From: Folioceros fuciformis
Taxonomy: Eukaryota; Anthocerotophyta; Anthocerotopsida; Anthocerotales
Assembly (NCBI GenBank): GCA_049999805.1
Contig: JBNGIO010002463.1
Coordinates: forward strand, 1 to 51,770
DNA length: 51,770 bases
Direction of reading: 5' to 3'
In this document: positions 1 to 11,028 of the stretch, piece by piece
Position numbering within the stretch: the stretch's first letter is position 1
Layout of the letters: every line of letters starts with the position of its first letter
The notes under the pieces: generated by a model
Database searches by the model: none
The model's input: only the letters and a program-made list of their open reading frames with translations
Told to the model about the DNA's origin: nothing
Translations under genes and position numbers: made by a program

Positions 1-1151
1 CCGCACGAGCCGCAGTTGTAGTTGTCCGAGCCGGTGGAGATGCACTTCCCGCTGCAGCAGCTCTGGCCGTCCGCACACTTGTTACCGCACGACCCGCAGT
101 TGTAGACATCAGAAGCGAAGCTCACGCATTTCCCTCCGCAGCAGTAGGTCCCCGCAGCGCATTTGTTCCCGCACGAGCCGCAGTTGTAGTTGTCCCAGCC
201 GGTGGAGATGCACTTCCCGCCGCAGCACGATTGCCCGACCGCGCACTTGTTGCCGCACGAGCCGCAGTTGTAGACATCGGAAGCGAAGCTCACGCACTTC
301 CCGGCGCAGCAGTAAGTCCCCGCAGGACACTTCTTCCCGCAGGAGCCGCAGTTGTAGCTGTCGGAGCTGGTGGAGATGCACTTCCCGCCGCAGCAAGTCT
401 GGCCGGCCGCACACTTGTTGCCGCACGACCCGCAGTTGTAAGCATCGCTGGAGGTGGAGATGCACTTCCCACTGCAGCAAGACTGGCCCGCCGCGCACTT
501 GTTGCCACAGCTGCCGCAGTTGTACACATCAGACGCGAAGCTGATGCACTTTCCGTCGCAGCAGTGCGTCCCGGCCGGGCACTTCTTCCCGCAGGAACCG
601 CAGTTGTAGGAATCCGACTTGGTCTTGGTGCATTTGCCGCTGCAGCACGACTCCCCAGCACCGCACTTGTTCCCACACGACCCACAATTGTACACATCAG
701 ACGCAAAGCTGATGCACTTCCCTCCACAGCAGTAGGTCCCGGCCGGGCACTTGTACCCGCACTTCGCGCAGTTGTACGAATCCGTGCCCGTGTTGGCGCA
801 CTTCCCTCCGCAGCAAGACTCTCCGGCCCCGCATTTGCTCCCGCACTTGCCGCAGTTCTTGACATCGGAATTGGTGTCGGAACAGGCACCGTAGCAGCAC
901 TGGGATCCCTTGGCGCAGGCCTTCTTGCAGGCTCCGCAATTGTAGAGGTCCACCAAGGTGTCGACGCACTTGCCGCTGCAGCAGGTCTGCTTGATCTTGT
1001 CGCAGTACGCCGTCACCTTGGGGGTGCAGTAGTCGTAGCCTTTATGGTGCCCGCCGTCTCCGAATGCAGCTGGAGCGGCGGCCAGCACCAACAGAGCGGC
1101 CAGCAGCACCAGAATCTGTGCTGCTGGCTGCGACGCCTTGGACTTCGTCAT
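1..1151 (-). CDS. STIG1-like secreted cysteine-repeat protein (C-terminus cut by window edge)
   Basis: The ATG at 1151-1149 opens a frame that stays open to base 1 (383 full codons, no stop). Residues 1-31 look like a cleavable signal peptide (MTKSKASQPAAQILVLLAAL, then an alanine-rich end), followed by a short His/Gly linker and YDYC. From there on the protein is a chain of about 12 units of 28 residues, each with six cysteines in the pattern CxxGxxCCxGKC...YNCGxCGxK. This resembles the plant STIG1 (stigma-specific protein 1) family, whose usual members are small secreted proteins with only a few such units. Likely apoplastic or wall protein; function is unknown. Units and order match the intact paralogue at 21.9-24.06 kb, minus a block of units, so the two are recent duplicates. 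The stop lies outside the window. Confidence 0.82.
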   Translation of the reverse strand, partial: MTKSKASQPAAQILVLLAALLVLAAAPAAFGDGGHHKGYDYCTPKVTAYCDKIKQTCCSGKCVDTLVDLYNCGACKKACAKGSQCCYGACSDTNSDVKNCGKCGSKCGAGESCCGGKCANTGTDSYNCAKCGYKCPAGTYCCGGKCISFASDVYNCGSCGNKCGAGESCCSGKCTKTKSDSYNCGSCGKKCPAGTHCCDGKCISFASDVYNCGSCGNKCAAGQSCCSGKCISTSSDAYNCGSCGNKCAAGQTCCGGKCISTSSDSYNCGSCGKKCPAGTYCCAGKCVSFASDVYNCGSCGNKCAVGQSCCGGKCISTGWDNYNCGSCGNKCAAGTYCCGGKCVSFASDVYNCGSCGNKCADGQSCCSGKCISTGSDNYNCGSC

Positions 1152-1320
1152 CGTCACTCGAGATCTTCTCGATCGCCTTCAGCACTGAAGAAGCTCCGTT
1201 GGCCTTGCGGAAGCTCGGTTGATCGGGTGGCAGTGCCTGCTCGGATCTCTCTCTGTTGTTCCCCACTCCGATCTGATGAAGCCAAAGATCGAGGACTGCA
1301 TTGGCCTGCTGCCTGCCCGC

Positions 1321-1329
1321 CTTTTAAAC
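1321..1329 (-). promoter_or_regulatory. TATA-like box of the left STIG1-like gene
   Basis: On the minus strand the sequence reads GTTTAAAAG about 170 bp upstream of the ATG. The stretch just downstream of it (GACTGCATTGGC then TGCTG) is also found at the same place in front of the paralogue at 24.2 kb, so the duplicated unit included the core promoter. Confidence 0.45.
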
Positions 1330-1948
1330 CTGCCCGCCCGGCGCCCGTCGACCCGGTCGTGTGTACCCGAGTGGTCGCGTGGTCTTAAGACGGTCCGACG
1401 TGTCCTTCCCCAGATCTTGCGTCTCTCTGCTCTCCACCTTGCTCGTGCTGGATAGATAGCCGGTACCGGAGTTAACTGGATATGTATAGGCATGTTGCCT
1501 GGATTGTCGCTGGTGCCAGGTGAACCCGCACTACCCGCTCTTGCCTCGGACGCCAGGCGCTATTTGTCACTATAAAGTAATTGCAGGCACGAAACCCGAA
1601 GCGCCTGGTCGTCATGGTGTCTTTGTTTGCATATGCCAATGCCAGGTTCCCATGTAACCCGTACCCGGAGGATTTCCAGCCACGTTGTACAAAAGACAAC
1701 GAACATTAATATTTTACGGCCGGGTTGAGGGCTCCGGGGCCGGAGGTTTTGGATTTCTCCGACCCAGAGTACCCGCCATGCCGGTTGGCAGGGTCTGAAA
1801 TAAAGGAACAGCGTTATATACAATCTGGGTTGGATGTCATATGGGACCAGGAATCGCCCGTTTTTTTGCCATTTCCATGATAAGCTGCAAGTTGCCCTCT
1901 TTACATGAATCGTTCTAGGACAGGGAGCGTGTGCATTGTACAGATGGA

Positions 1949-2020
1949 CTCTTTTGTTCTGCTATTGACTTTAGCAAGACCTGGCTCTTTTGTGCTGCTA
2001 TTGACTTTAGCAAGACCTCC
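1949..2020. repeat. Tandem duplication, 36-bp unit x2
   Basis: Two adjacent copies of a 36-bp unit (CTCTTTTGT, then CTGCTATTGACTTTAGCAAG, then ACCT) differing at very few positions. It lies just upstream of the Harbinger remnant. Confidence 0.8.
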
Positions 2021-2153
2021 AACTGGATTCAATGTGCCAAGCATATGTGGTAGGTATCAAGTGTGAAGCATGCTACAAATTGTGAAGACATTGCTAATAG
2101 AAACGTGTATCAATCTCAACATTTGTCTTTATGGTGTAGCTCCAGGTTTGAGC

Positions 2154-3239
2154 ATGAGCGAGGGAGGAGGTCCTTTGCTCCTCCAAACCCACATTGGGGA
2201 TAATGTAGCAACACACTTACAAGGTCCTGGCTATTCTGCAGCTTGGATGCCACAATTTCAGACTGAGCTGGAAAGCCAAGGTCCTCAGAACCCGTCTATG
2301 AATCCCCGAGGGCAAGAAAAGGTCTAGGGTTCAAGCTTCAAATCAAGTTGATTCATCACTCATTGACAAAGATAACACAAGGAAAGGTGGGACGAATCTG
2401 AATTGCTCATATTGGTTTCTGTACGGAAGGATGATGTTATGAAGCACAGGGACAGCGGTATGAAAGAAAAGGTGACTCTTGCCAACACAAGATGGGCTGT
2501 AATTTCAACTTCATGTGCAAGCCATAAGGTTTACAGGACGGCGAAGCAATGCCACGATCGCTAGGAAGCTCTCATGACGGATTTCAATAAGGTCCAAGAT
2601 TGGGAGCGACCTGGTCACAATTTAAGACGGAGCAGCTATTGAAATATGGAGAAGGTTGAGAGAATTGCTCAAAAGCTGCCCAAAGCCTTCCTCCGTACCA
2701 TGTATGAAGCCATGTATGTGTTATGCTACAACAAGGCAGTCAATGCCAATGGGACTTTTGATAGCACTAAACTAAACAATGGTATTGGGAGCTCGGGTAA
2801 TATCAGACAAGTAGATTCTAAGTGTTGCCTTGAGCTGGACCCCCAAGTGCAAGCATAACTATTTGGAGACGACGGGGAGCAAGAACATGCCTCAACCTGG
2901 AAAGGTAAAAAGAGGAAAACATCGAAGGACTCCACCATCACTGGATTGGTGCCCATGATGAAGGAGAATCATGCTGCAAAACTGGAAGCCATGAGGGAAG
3001 CTAAGGAGCATCGGAAACAACGGCATAAGGAACTCTTAGACTTAGAGCGTTACAAGATAGCATCCATTACAGCAATGGAGCAAAGGAAACTTGAGGTGTA
3101 TGAGTGTACCGAGGAGAAAAGATTGCAAGCTAACTCTGAATTTGGGCATGGAGTGGTCCAGGCAATGACTGACATATCTCTTGGGATCCGAAGTCTTAGT
3201 TCAGCTATCATAGAGGTAGCCCATATCAAGAAAGGGTAG
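2154..3239 (+). pseudogene. Harbinger Myb/SANT-like DNA-binding protein remnant
   Basis: Starting from ATG 2154, a low-complexity N-terminus leads (through apparent frameshifts near 2310 and 2385) into a trihelix/Myb-like segment beginning RWDESELLILVSVRK at 2385. The frame then stays constant to the stop at 3237-3239 but is broken by TAG (2562), TGA (2640) and TAA (2856). The C-terminal third is a charged, probably coiled-coil helix (EAMREAKEHRKQRHKELLDL). In PIF/Harbinger elements such a protein assists the transposase in DNA binding and nuclear import. The lesions make a working product unlikely. Identification rests on the SANT-like pattern and on the neighbouring transposase. Confidence 0.65.
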
Positions 3240-3391
3240 GTAGAACTTACACAACATTTATTTCTCAACAACAAAGGACTGAACGTATGGTTTCTAGTTC
3301 ATCAGTTCATTTCATTGCTCCATAACATGTGCATCAACATGTCTCTAAACTTGTGACCTTCGACACTACCGGGGCCAGTTGCTATGAAGTT

Positions 3392-4679
3392 TCAATGCAT
3401 GCCATCTTCTTCATCGTCGTCCTCGCCTGCCAACAGTCTTGGATTTATCTCATCACCACGATCTATCCAAATGTTGTACAGTAACACACACGCATAACTC
3501 AATGCATTGAAGTAGTTGATGTTGCCTCGCCACACTTTCCTACCTAGTATCCGCCAGACCTTTTTCAGTGCTCCGAAAGCGTCCTCAATGACCATATGAG
3601 AAGAGGATAGCTTGAAGTTAAAAGACTCTTTATCTGCCATCAAACCTCGACCAGGAAAAGGGATGATCAACCATGGAAGCAAGGGGTAGCCAGCATCTCC
3701 GATGATATACTCTCGCACTTCCTCGTTATCCATGAGCATGGATGGTTCATTCAACCGTGCACCTGCATTGACTTGGTGATAGAAATATGAGTTGTATAGA
3801 ATTCTCGTATCATTTGCAGGTCCTTGCCAACCTGTTACTACATCTAAGAACTTCTTATTAGGGCCTACGATACCTTGCATTGCGATTGTGAAATCTTTGT
3901 ATCTTCCTCGATACTCCCATTGGTTTTCTCCTACAAGTAGTTCTAGCCGGAAATGGGTCACATCGATGGCACCATAACAGTTCATGAAGCCATGTCGTTC
4001 AAAGAATCCTGCCTTCACTTCCTCCAATTGACTAGCTAATGGCCAGGCAAGGTGATGCCTAGCCTTCTGTATGATTGCTTTGACAAAAACGGTGAGTAAT
4101 TGTGCAGGCAGTTGATTGTCCCACTCCAAAGCTTTCACCTAAAGAGACAAAGCTATCACATGTGGCCAGTCTCCTTAAGGCAATGACAACCTATTTCTGC
4201 ACAGAGATAATTCTCCCAGGGATGTTCACAAATCCAGGAACTGGAGTCGGGTCAAGAACGTCATGAACTAGATTGCAGATGTACGTAAAGGTTGCCCATG
4301 GGAATCAATAGAAACAGGCAAACCTCTTTGGATCCTCTTGTGCCACTTGAAGGTATAAAGTCCACATGCCCTGCATGTGGGGTTTCACATAGTACGTTGA
4401 TAATTGAATGCCTGTTAGAAATCCCCTTGGTAATTGTCCTATGCGGGCTACAATTGCAAGAGCAGCCTCCAATTGTTGACATGACAGAACAGTGTTATCA
4501 AGAGCATCATCTAGAAGTCTTTGGTCATCCATGCTCACAGATCTTAAAGATAGCCCGCAATCGGTGATGGCAGCATCACTACTCCCCTCAAAGTAATTCA
4601 GTAAATAAAACAAGTCTCGAACTGCACTTAGTGTAGCAAGGGCTATGCCGTAGACGACCATTTGCTCCACATTGGCCAT
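3392..4679 (-). pseudogene. PIF/Harbinger DDE transposase (HARBI1-like), broken
   Basis: The region 4138-3392 encodes 248 residues with the DDE_Tnp_4 pattern: GAIDVTHF (first D), GPANDTRIL (second D), GDAGYPLLPWLI and IEDAFGALKKVW (third acidic residue). Upstream, 4679-4305 gives an N-terminal domain, then an in-frame TGA (4307-4305) after RFACFY, then ATFTYICNLV and a helix-turn-helix-like part with another in-frame TAG (4193-4191). A one-base frameshift near 4090-4100 separates ESFGVGQST from VKAIIQKARHH. Known role of the family: cut-and-paste transposition with TTA-type target preference. The catalytic residues persist, but stops and the frameshift disable this copy. Confidence 0.82.
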
Positions 4680-6058
4680 AGATTGTCAATCCCTGAGCTT
4701 CAACCTAAAACGTAGTTGCTTGCTTCAACCTCAAAAGTAGCTGCTTGTTGAGCATGAAACTTGCTGAGCTTTGTCAAAGTCCATAGCGACACTTGAGTTT
4801 GATCGCGAACAGCCCAAGCCCAGCCCGTTGTATTGAACCAGTGATGAACCATTTTAGGCACTTGGCAGCTGTCGGCCATGAGTTCTGGTATGGGATCATT
4901 CACATGTAACCGGGAAAAAAGTCCTCGGAAAAAACGCTTAGGATCCGGGCTACATGGGAACCTAGCATAAGGGCAAAGTCACCGTGGTGTCCATGATTTG
5001 AGCTCTAACAACAGAGTACCTGGCCATAATGCATGCCGTTCCGGATCACTGTAATCTCACTGCAGCGTAACCTGCGTGCAAATTTGAAGAGGAGACAGCA
5101 CAAATACCTTGCGGGGGTTACTTGACAACGCCTTATACCTCACAACGCGTATCAAGTTACATTGCCTTGTTGCTTGTGTTTTGAAAGGATAGCATAGCAG
5201 TGCGCACTAGAAGCAAGCTTCGTAGTTCAGGCTCCATAGTGCACGATGAGGATTGATCTCTAAGCGGTGATTGCCTAGTTGGAAGAAGATGAACCTATAA
5301 AACTCGGTTATGTGCCGCTGCGCATTGTTGTTGAGGATTATGATGCAAGATCACATATGTATCGAGCGTGTGTTACTTGTTTCACAGTGATCTCCTCCAA
5401 ATGGTTGGTGCAAAAAATGTAAGGAAGTTGTAAGTGGCAAGCTGCACTATCGTTTAGTGCTGCTGCTTGCAGATCCAAGTTCCAAGATATGAGCAACCGC
5501 TTTCACAACTAGAAGGGATTTTATGAGGTTGACTCCAGAGGAGCTCAATATAAAAGAAGTGAGAGGAGAAGCCTCAACTTTGCTTAAAAGGGTGCAAGGA
5601 AGGCATTTCTTTTGCCTCTTCGCCATTACGAGCTTCGCTATTCGCTATTACGAGCTTCGCTATTAAGAGAGCCATTGTTCGCCACCTTGTAAGCATTATT
5701 ATTTTATTATTTTACGAACTGTATGTGCAACACTCGTTTCCAACCAGTTGTGCTAACAACCCAAGAACACCAAGCATTGAAGGTCTGCCCTTAGGTGTCT
5801 TGGACTTACCCAAATGGCAACATGAATTTACAACTAGCAAACAAGCCTTTGCTTATCATAAGTAGGGACTATAGTGATAATGTCCCTCCCAACGTTTGAG
5901 TGGTGAAAGGCGCTGATGCGCAACACGTGCTTTGTGGCTCACATTTTGGTTTCAATGCTCCTCGGTTTTGCGATCTGCAATGAGAACGCTCTCCACAAGA
6001 TAACCAAGATTAGACCATCTACTTCAGCTAGACTGAGCAACATCGATGGTGTTAATCA
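4680..6058. other. Intergenic, no gene seen
   Basis: No coherent coding sequence. A short direct repeat (ATTACGAGCTTCGCTATT) occurs around 5624-5665. The right edge is the abrupt 5' breakpoint of the STIG1-like pseudogene. Confidence 0.45.
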
Positions 6059-6358
6059 ATGAACAACTGCGGGTCTTGCGGGAACCAGTGCGGTGCCGGG
6101 GAGTCGTTCTGCAGCGGCAAATGCTCCAAGACGGTGTCGGGTTCTCACAACCGCGGGAAGTGCGGGTACAAGTGCCCGGCTGGACCCTTCTGCGTCCGAG
6201 GGAGGTGCGTGAGCCTTGCTGATGACGAGTACAAGTGCGGGGCGTGTGGCAACAAGTGCGGCGCCGGGCAGAATTGCTGCAGCGGGAAGTGCGCCGACAC
6301 GGTGTCCCACTCCTACAACTGCGGGGCATGCGGGTACGAGTGCCTGGCCGGGACGTAC

Positions 6359-6442
6359 TGCTGCGGTGGGAAGTGCATTAGCTTTGCGTCTGATGTGTAC
6401 TGCTGCGGTGGGAAGTGCATTAGCTTTGCGTCTGATGTGTAC
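6359..6442 (+). repeat. 42-bp exact tandem duplication in the pseudogene
   Basis: Two head-to-tail copies (6359-6400, 6401-6442) beginning TGCTGCGGTGGGAAGTGCAT. It removes part of a 28-residue unit register and adds CCGGKCISFASDVY twice. Confidence 0.9.
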
Positions 6443-6556
6443 AGCTGCGGCAGCTGTGGCAACAAGTGCGCGGCGGGCCAGTCTTGCTGCAGGTGGAAGT
6501 GAATCTCCACCTCCAGCGATGCTTACAACTGCGGGTCGTGCGGCAACAAGTGTGCG

Positions 6557-6761
6557 GCCGGCCAGACCTGCTGCGGCGGGAAGTGCATACCCACCAGGTC
6601 CGACACCTACAGCTGCGGGTCCTGCGGCAAGAAGTGTCCTGCGGGGACTTCCTGCTGAGGCCGGCCAGACCTGCTGCGGCGGGAAGTGCATATCCACCAG
6701 TTCCGACACCTGCAGCTGCGGCTCCTGCGGGAAGAAGTGTCCTGCGGGGACTTCCTGCTGC
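6557..6761 (+). repeat. About 103-bp tandem duplication in the pseudogene
   Basis: Two near-identical copies, each running from GGCCGGCCAGACCTGCTG to GGGGACTTCCTGCTG. The junction creates the frame change and stop of the pseudogene. Confidence 0.8.
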
Positions 6762-7210
6762 TGCTGAGTCTTGTGATGTCTACAACTGCGGGTCGTGCGG
6801 CAACAAGTGCGAGGCTGGGCAGTCGTGCTGCAGCGGGAAGTTTCTGTCCACCTCCAGCGACGCTTACAACTGTGGCGCATGCGGGAGCAATTTCGCGGCC
6901 GGCAAGTCCTGCTGCAGAGGCACTTGTGCTTGAGCTTCGTGGACGACGCTACAAGTGCGGCAGCTGCGGCACCAAGTGCGGGGCTGGCCACTCGAGCTGC
7001 GGAGGCAAGTGCGTGAGTTTCTACGACGAGGAGTACAACTGTGGCGCCTGCGGGAAGACCTGCGCCAAGGGATCGCTTTGCTGCAAGGGAAGCTGCCTGG
7101 ACTGCTCCAGTGACAACAACAACTGCGGCTGCTGTGGCAACGTGTGCCCCGTCGGGAAGTACTGCTCCGGGGGCGAGTGCGTCCCCAAATACTACCATAA
7201 TAAGCCCTGA

Positions 7211-9388
7211 ACAATGTTGGAGTAGTTTACCATCTGCCGCATTCTGGCTGCGATCTCACATTGCAGGCAGTGGAATGCGTGGATGTCCGGAGTCTTGGTG
7301 TGCCTGGATAAGTGAATCCGCTTCGTTCAAGAGAGCTTGTTGAACGTTTGTTGTCACATTGTTTGCTGTTTGTCATCTTTGCTGAACGTGTCTCAGTGTT
7401 TGCTGTTCCCCTCAGTTCGGTTCAATTCTCTTCTTGTAATCGATTTCTGCTTCGATTGCTGCTGCACTCTCGCAAATCTGCTCCTGTCGCCTGTTCGAGC
7501 TCGCTGTACGAACTCTGCAAATTGCAGATCATGATCGACACCCCTTTCGAAACACAAACTTCTTTCACGAACCACACAACCTCTGCAAGCTGTTCTCCTT
7601 TGGAGAAACCGAGACCGAGGCAGCCACAGCCTTGCCGTCCTCAGTCCTCCACCGATAAGCAAAGAACTATCGGGAATCGGATTCGAACCCCGTGCCATCG
7701 TGGCAAGAGGCCGGAACCGACGCCGTTCGACCCGACCACATGGGGCCGTCCTCGTACCGGACAAAATCACCTGGCGTGCGCGCCGTCCTGTATCCGTTGT
7801 GTCCGATTAGGTGACCGACAGCGTCGACGTCACAGCTGGGTAGCAGAACCGCAGCTGCTCCCTGTTGCCGCAACTGCCTAGTGCTGCGTTGATAAGTCAA
7901 GCGGAACTAGCCACAACACTTCTAAACCCACGCCTGACACAAGTTCATCACGATCCCACTCCGACCGAGTCCAGCCGGTCCCGCAACACACGGTGTTAAG
8001 AGCAGGCTGTCATTTTGACCGAGTACTATCTCAGTCCACGGGATCCTACCTACTCACTGCTCTCACCAGCCCTAGGGGCCTTGCGCCACATCACTGTCCA
8101 GACGTGGGACTGACCAACCGTCCCTTTGGGAATTTCCGGCCACATCGGCACTGGCCAGTTTTATTGACCTGCCAGGCAGATGGATTAATTGTCTATCCAC
8201 CATCTCTTTCCAGCATAGAGATTAGCTCCTGCAACTTTCCACTAACGCTGATGCTACGTTTTTTCTGATTCGAAATTAACTTATTTTAGGTTAGTACACC
8301 ATTTGACTATGAGTTAATATATCTACTGACTAGAGGTCAGTAAACTAATTTTTGGAATTGAATGATGAGTCCAAGGAATTGAAGGATTGTTAAATGGGAT
8401 GGCCGAGAGACAATTGTTGTGGGAACTATTGGAGGTGGTTGTTGGTAGAATAAATATGATTGTGTGGGGATAGGGCATATTGACAGTGGGCCAGTGGAAA
8501 GAGAAAACTAAGAAAGCAACCTCTCTCTACAGCTGTGTCCACAACATCTAAGAAGATTAGCCAACATTCGCTACCTTAGAATAGTTTTATAGTTTCAAGA
8601 TCCTTGTGGTAGTAGGCTCAATTGGTGGTATGGCTCACTCATTAATACTAATGGTCGGTAATAATACATTAATTTAGTGAATTATTAAAGTAGTAATTAT
8701 CCTACAAGAGAGAGAGGTTAGATAGGAGAAACAAGGGCTCCTCTAAGGTGGAATGAATTTGTAGGATTCACCTTGGCATGTCGCACTTGGCTATTCTGGT
8801 CTATCCTTGATTGCTCTTGCGCAAGTAGTGGTGCCGGCTATGTGTGTGCACAATTCTTGGTGGGATGGGGAGTGTGGTGTGGTGGCCAGGATTGAGGGGT
8901 TTACATTTCCTCTTGATTGTAAAGGGTGCATCTTTTTCTTGACCTGTTCGCTCTTGTTTCTGGATGGTTGAGTAGGGACTTGGTGCCGGCCATGTCACGT
9001 GGTGTCTAGTAAGGTTGAGGGGTGGAGGTATCCGAGGGGGAGTGTGTTTCCCTCTTCATCTTTCTTAGGGTTAGCCTAGTTAGGAGGCTCTTGCCCAATG
9101 GGGGGAGTTAGTAGGACGAGTAGTGTGAGGAGTGTAGTTGGTTGCCGAAGGAAAAGCACCAAGAATAGGGTCTGCGCCTAACGGTCGTATTCCATGAAGC
9201 TCGTTTGGTGCACTTTTAAATTTACACCATCCTAGGCACATATCCATCTTTAAGCTGGTTTTAAAAAGCCGTATTGTTTGGACGTGTGTTGGACATAACC
9301 CATAATCATAAATAACTAAAACACCACATGCGTACTGAAACATGAAGTAGAAGACTGAAAATTTTTCGACAAAAATCCAAATCGCCCT
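7211..9388. other. Intergenic; shared STIG1 3' flank, then no gene seen
   Basis: Bases 7211 to about 7350 resemble the reverse complement of 21780-21894 (for example CTGGCTGCGATCTCACATTG and CAAGAGAGCTTGTTGAACG), i.e. duplicated 3' UTR and flank. The remainder shows no convincing coding sequence. A tRNA-like B-box (GGTTCGAATCC, minus strand, about 7686-7696) is not part of a foldable tRNA. Confidence 0.5.
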
Positions 9389-10816
9389 AGACCGGCGCAC
9401 GAAACAGTGTGTTTCACTAAAATCAATCTGGCTATGTGCATGCTCTGAATAAAAAACCTTTAGCAGTCAAATTTAAATAAAGGCATATTGTACCACAAAC
9501 TGCAAGCACTTTCAATCTACTTCTTTAGATCAAGTCATGGACGTCCTGGATGGCCTCAGAATCGACAACTATCTCTACATCTCTAAGACGTTGGCCCTCT
9601 GTGTCGCCGAAGTCGTCTCCTTCCACCTCCAGTACCGAGAAATGTGGATCGTCCACTGTCTGAGGTGGAAGCGTGCCATTCTCATCCCAAATAGTCAGCG
9701 CATACAGGTCTTCAGCTGGTCGGTCGTCTGAGTGCGTAATAACTTCACCTTTCTTTCCCAGCGGACTGTAAACCTGCATCTGTCGATCCACGCTACCGTC
9801 TGCGCATACTTCCTTGGCCCAAAACTTTGTGGGCCCATGAGAGAAGGGGCCTGTGCTGATCTCTTCATCAGCGTCTGGCAAAGATCCAAGGCCATTCACT
9901 CTCTGCATCATGTAAGTCGTGCATCGTATATCGACGTCCATCGCGACTACATGCCTCCCTCTCTGAATAGCAGCTTGAAGGAATGATCCGGATCCTGCAC
10001 AGGCATCCACTACCCAGTTCCCTTCAATCGAAAACATGTTCACTAGCATCCCCATAAGCCCCAACGGCTTCTGGTATGGGGAGATGACCATCGAATCTGC
10101 CGAGTGAAAAAGGTGCTTTTTCACAACAGCACCATGCCTTATCACTCTCGGCAGTAGAAAACCCTGATTCGCGAATAAGGCTGCTTTGGTGGTCTGAGCT
10201 TCCAAGTGGACTGCACTGCCAACTGTTAGGTACTCAACAGTCTCCACTACCCCTGCATTCGGCGGAATATTCGTCTTTTCCCAAACCATTGTCTATATAG
10301 TGCCTTTCTTGCACCACGGCCTAAGTGCCTCTCTCGCTTGTGAGATCAAGTCAACTCCATGCATAAGCACCACTCGATAAACATTGCTAGTCTTGCATTC
10401 CAAAAACCCCTTGATCATATCTTCAAGTTCCTCGTTAGTCAACTGCCTGTCGTAATCATGTCGTTGAAGCCCACGAGGCAAATCAGCGAACAATAGGGTA
10501 TAGGGTCTCTTTACTAAAAAACCACTCATCTCGAGAACGCTTCGCTGTATCACTTGATACTTGGTTTTTTGGTTGCTATTGGACACTTTGAACTCTGACA
10601 ACCCAGCATCCATGTCAGCGTCCGCTAGCTTCTGCTTCTCCTCTTCTAACCGTTTCCAGTTCCGTGCTGAGTACATGTAATCCTGGAACGGCTTGGGCAA
10701 CGATTCCAGGTCGTTTATATCTGCAAGTTTCCGCCAACAAATACATTCGTTAGCAAACTATGTAGCATTCATTCTTCAAAATGGTTAGACTGCGCCGTTG
10801 CCTTGGTCAATAGCAG

Positions 10817-11028
10817 GAGTGCGCCGGTCGACCGGCGCACTCTAGCCCATATGAACGGCAGAGGCCAAGCGCAGGCTGGAGTGCGCTGGTCTACCGGCGC
10901 ACTCCAGCCACACGCTACGTGCAAGCAGCCATTCAAGCTGGAGTGCACCGGTAGACGGGCGCACTCCAGCCACACACTGCCTCCAAGCAGCCACTCAGGC
11001 TGGAGTGCGTCGATAGACCGGCGCACTC
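10817..11028. repeat. Intronic 62-bp tandem repeats, each with a ~22-bp palindrome
   Basis: Palindrome copies start at 10819, 10881, 10943 and 11005, exactly 62 bp apart. The first is perfect over 26 bp (half-site GAGTGCGCCGGTC). In the others the arms extend outwards (GGCTGGAGTGCGC / GCGCACTCCAGCC). They lie in the intron between about 11103 and 10721 of the methyltransferase gene. Spacers are repeated as well, so this is a minisatellite and not a CRISPR array. Confidence 0.9.

Larger units (their letters stand above)
1152..2153. other. Intergenic, 5' flank of STIG1-like gene
   Basis: No credible gene. Bases 1152-1400 are the 5' leader and promoter of the left STIG1-like gene. The rest shows no recognisable coding or RNA gene; it contains one short tandem duplication at 1949-2020. 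Confidence 0.5.
2154..4679. mobile_element. Decayed PIF/Harbinger transposon
   Basis: Two convergent genes typical of PIF/Harbinger elements lie here: a Myb/SANT-like DNA-binding protein on the plus strand (2154-3239) and a DDE transposase on the minus strand (4679-3392). Both contain stops and at least one frameshift each, so the copy is non-autonomous. I could not find convincing terminal inverted repeats or the 3-bp target duplication, so the outer limits are those of the coding remains only. Confidence 0.75.
6059..7210 (+). pseudogene. STIG1-like pseudogene, 5'-truncated inverted copy
   Basis: It begins inside a repeat unit (NNCGSCGNQCGAGESFCSGK), with no signal peptide and no promoter-proximal sequence. 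The start matches the middle of unit 8 of the intact gene at 21.9-24.06 kb, and the end matches that gene's last residues (CVPKYYHNKP). Lesions include an in-frame TGA at 6500-6502, a TGA near 6656, later frame changes, loss of several cysteines, and two internal tandem duplications (6359-6442 and 6557-6761). The 3' flank (7211 to about 7350) is also shared with the 3' flank of the intact gene. This is therefore a segmental copy in opposite orientation, not an independent gene. Confidence 0.85.

Noticed and set aside
7676-7750. tRNA-like segment on the minus strand with a perfect B-box GGTTCGAATCC and CCCGA/TCGGG ends
   Set aside because: No acceptable anticodon stem-loop or D-arm can be drawn, and only five acceptor pairs form. 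At most a tRNA or SINE relic.
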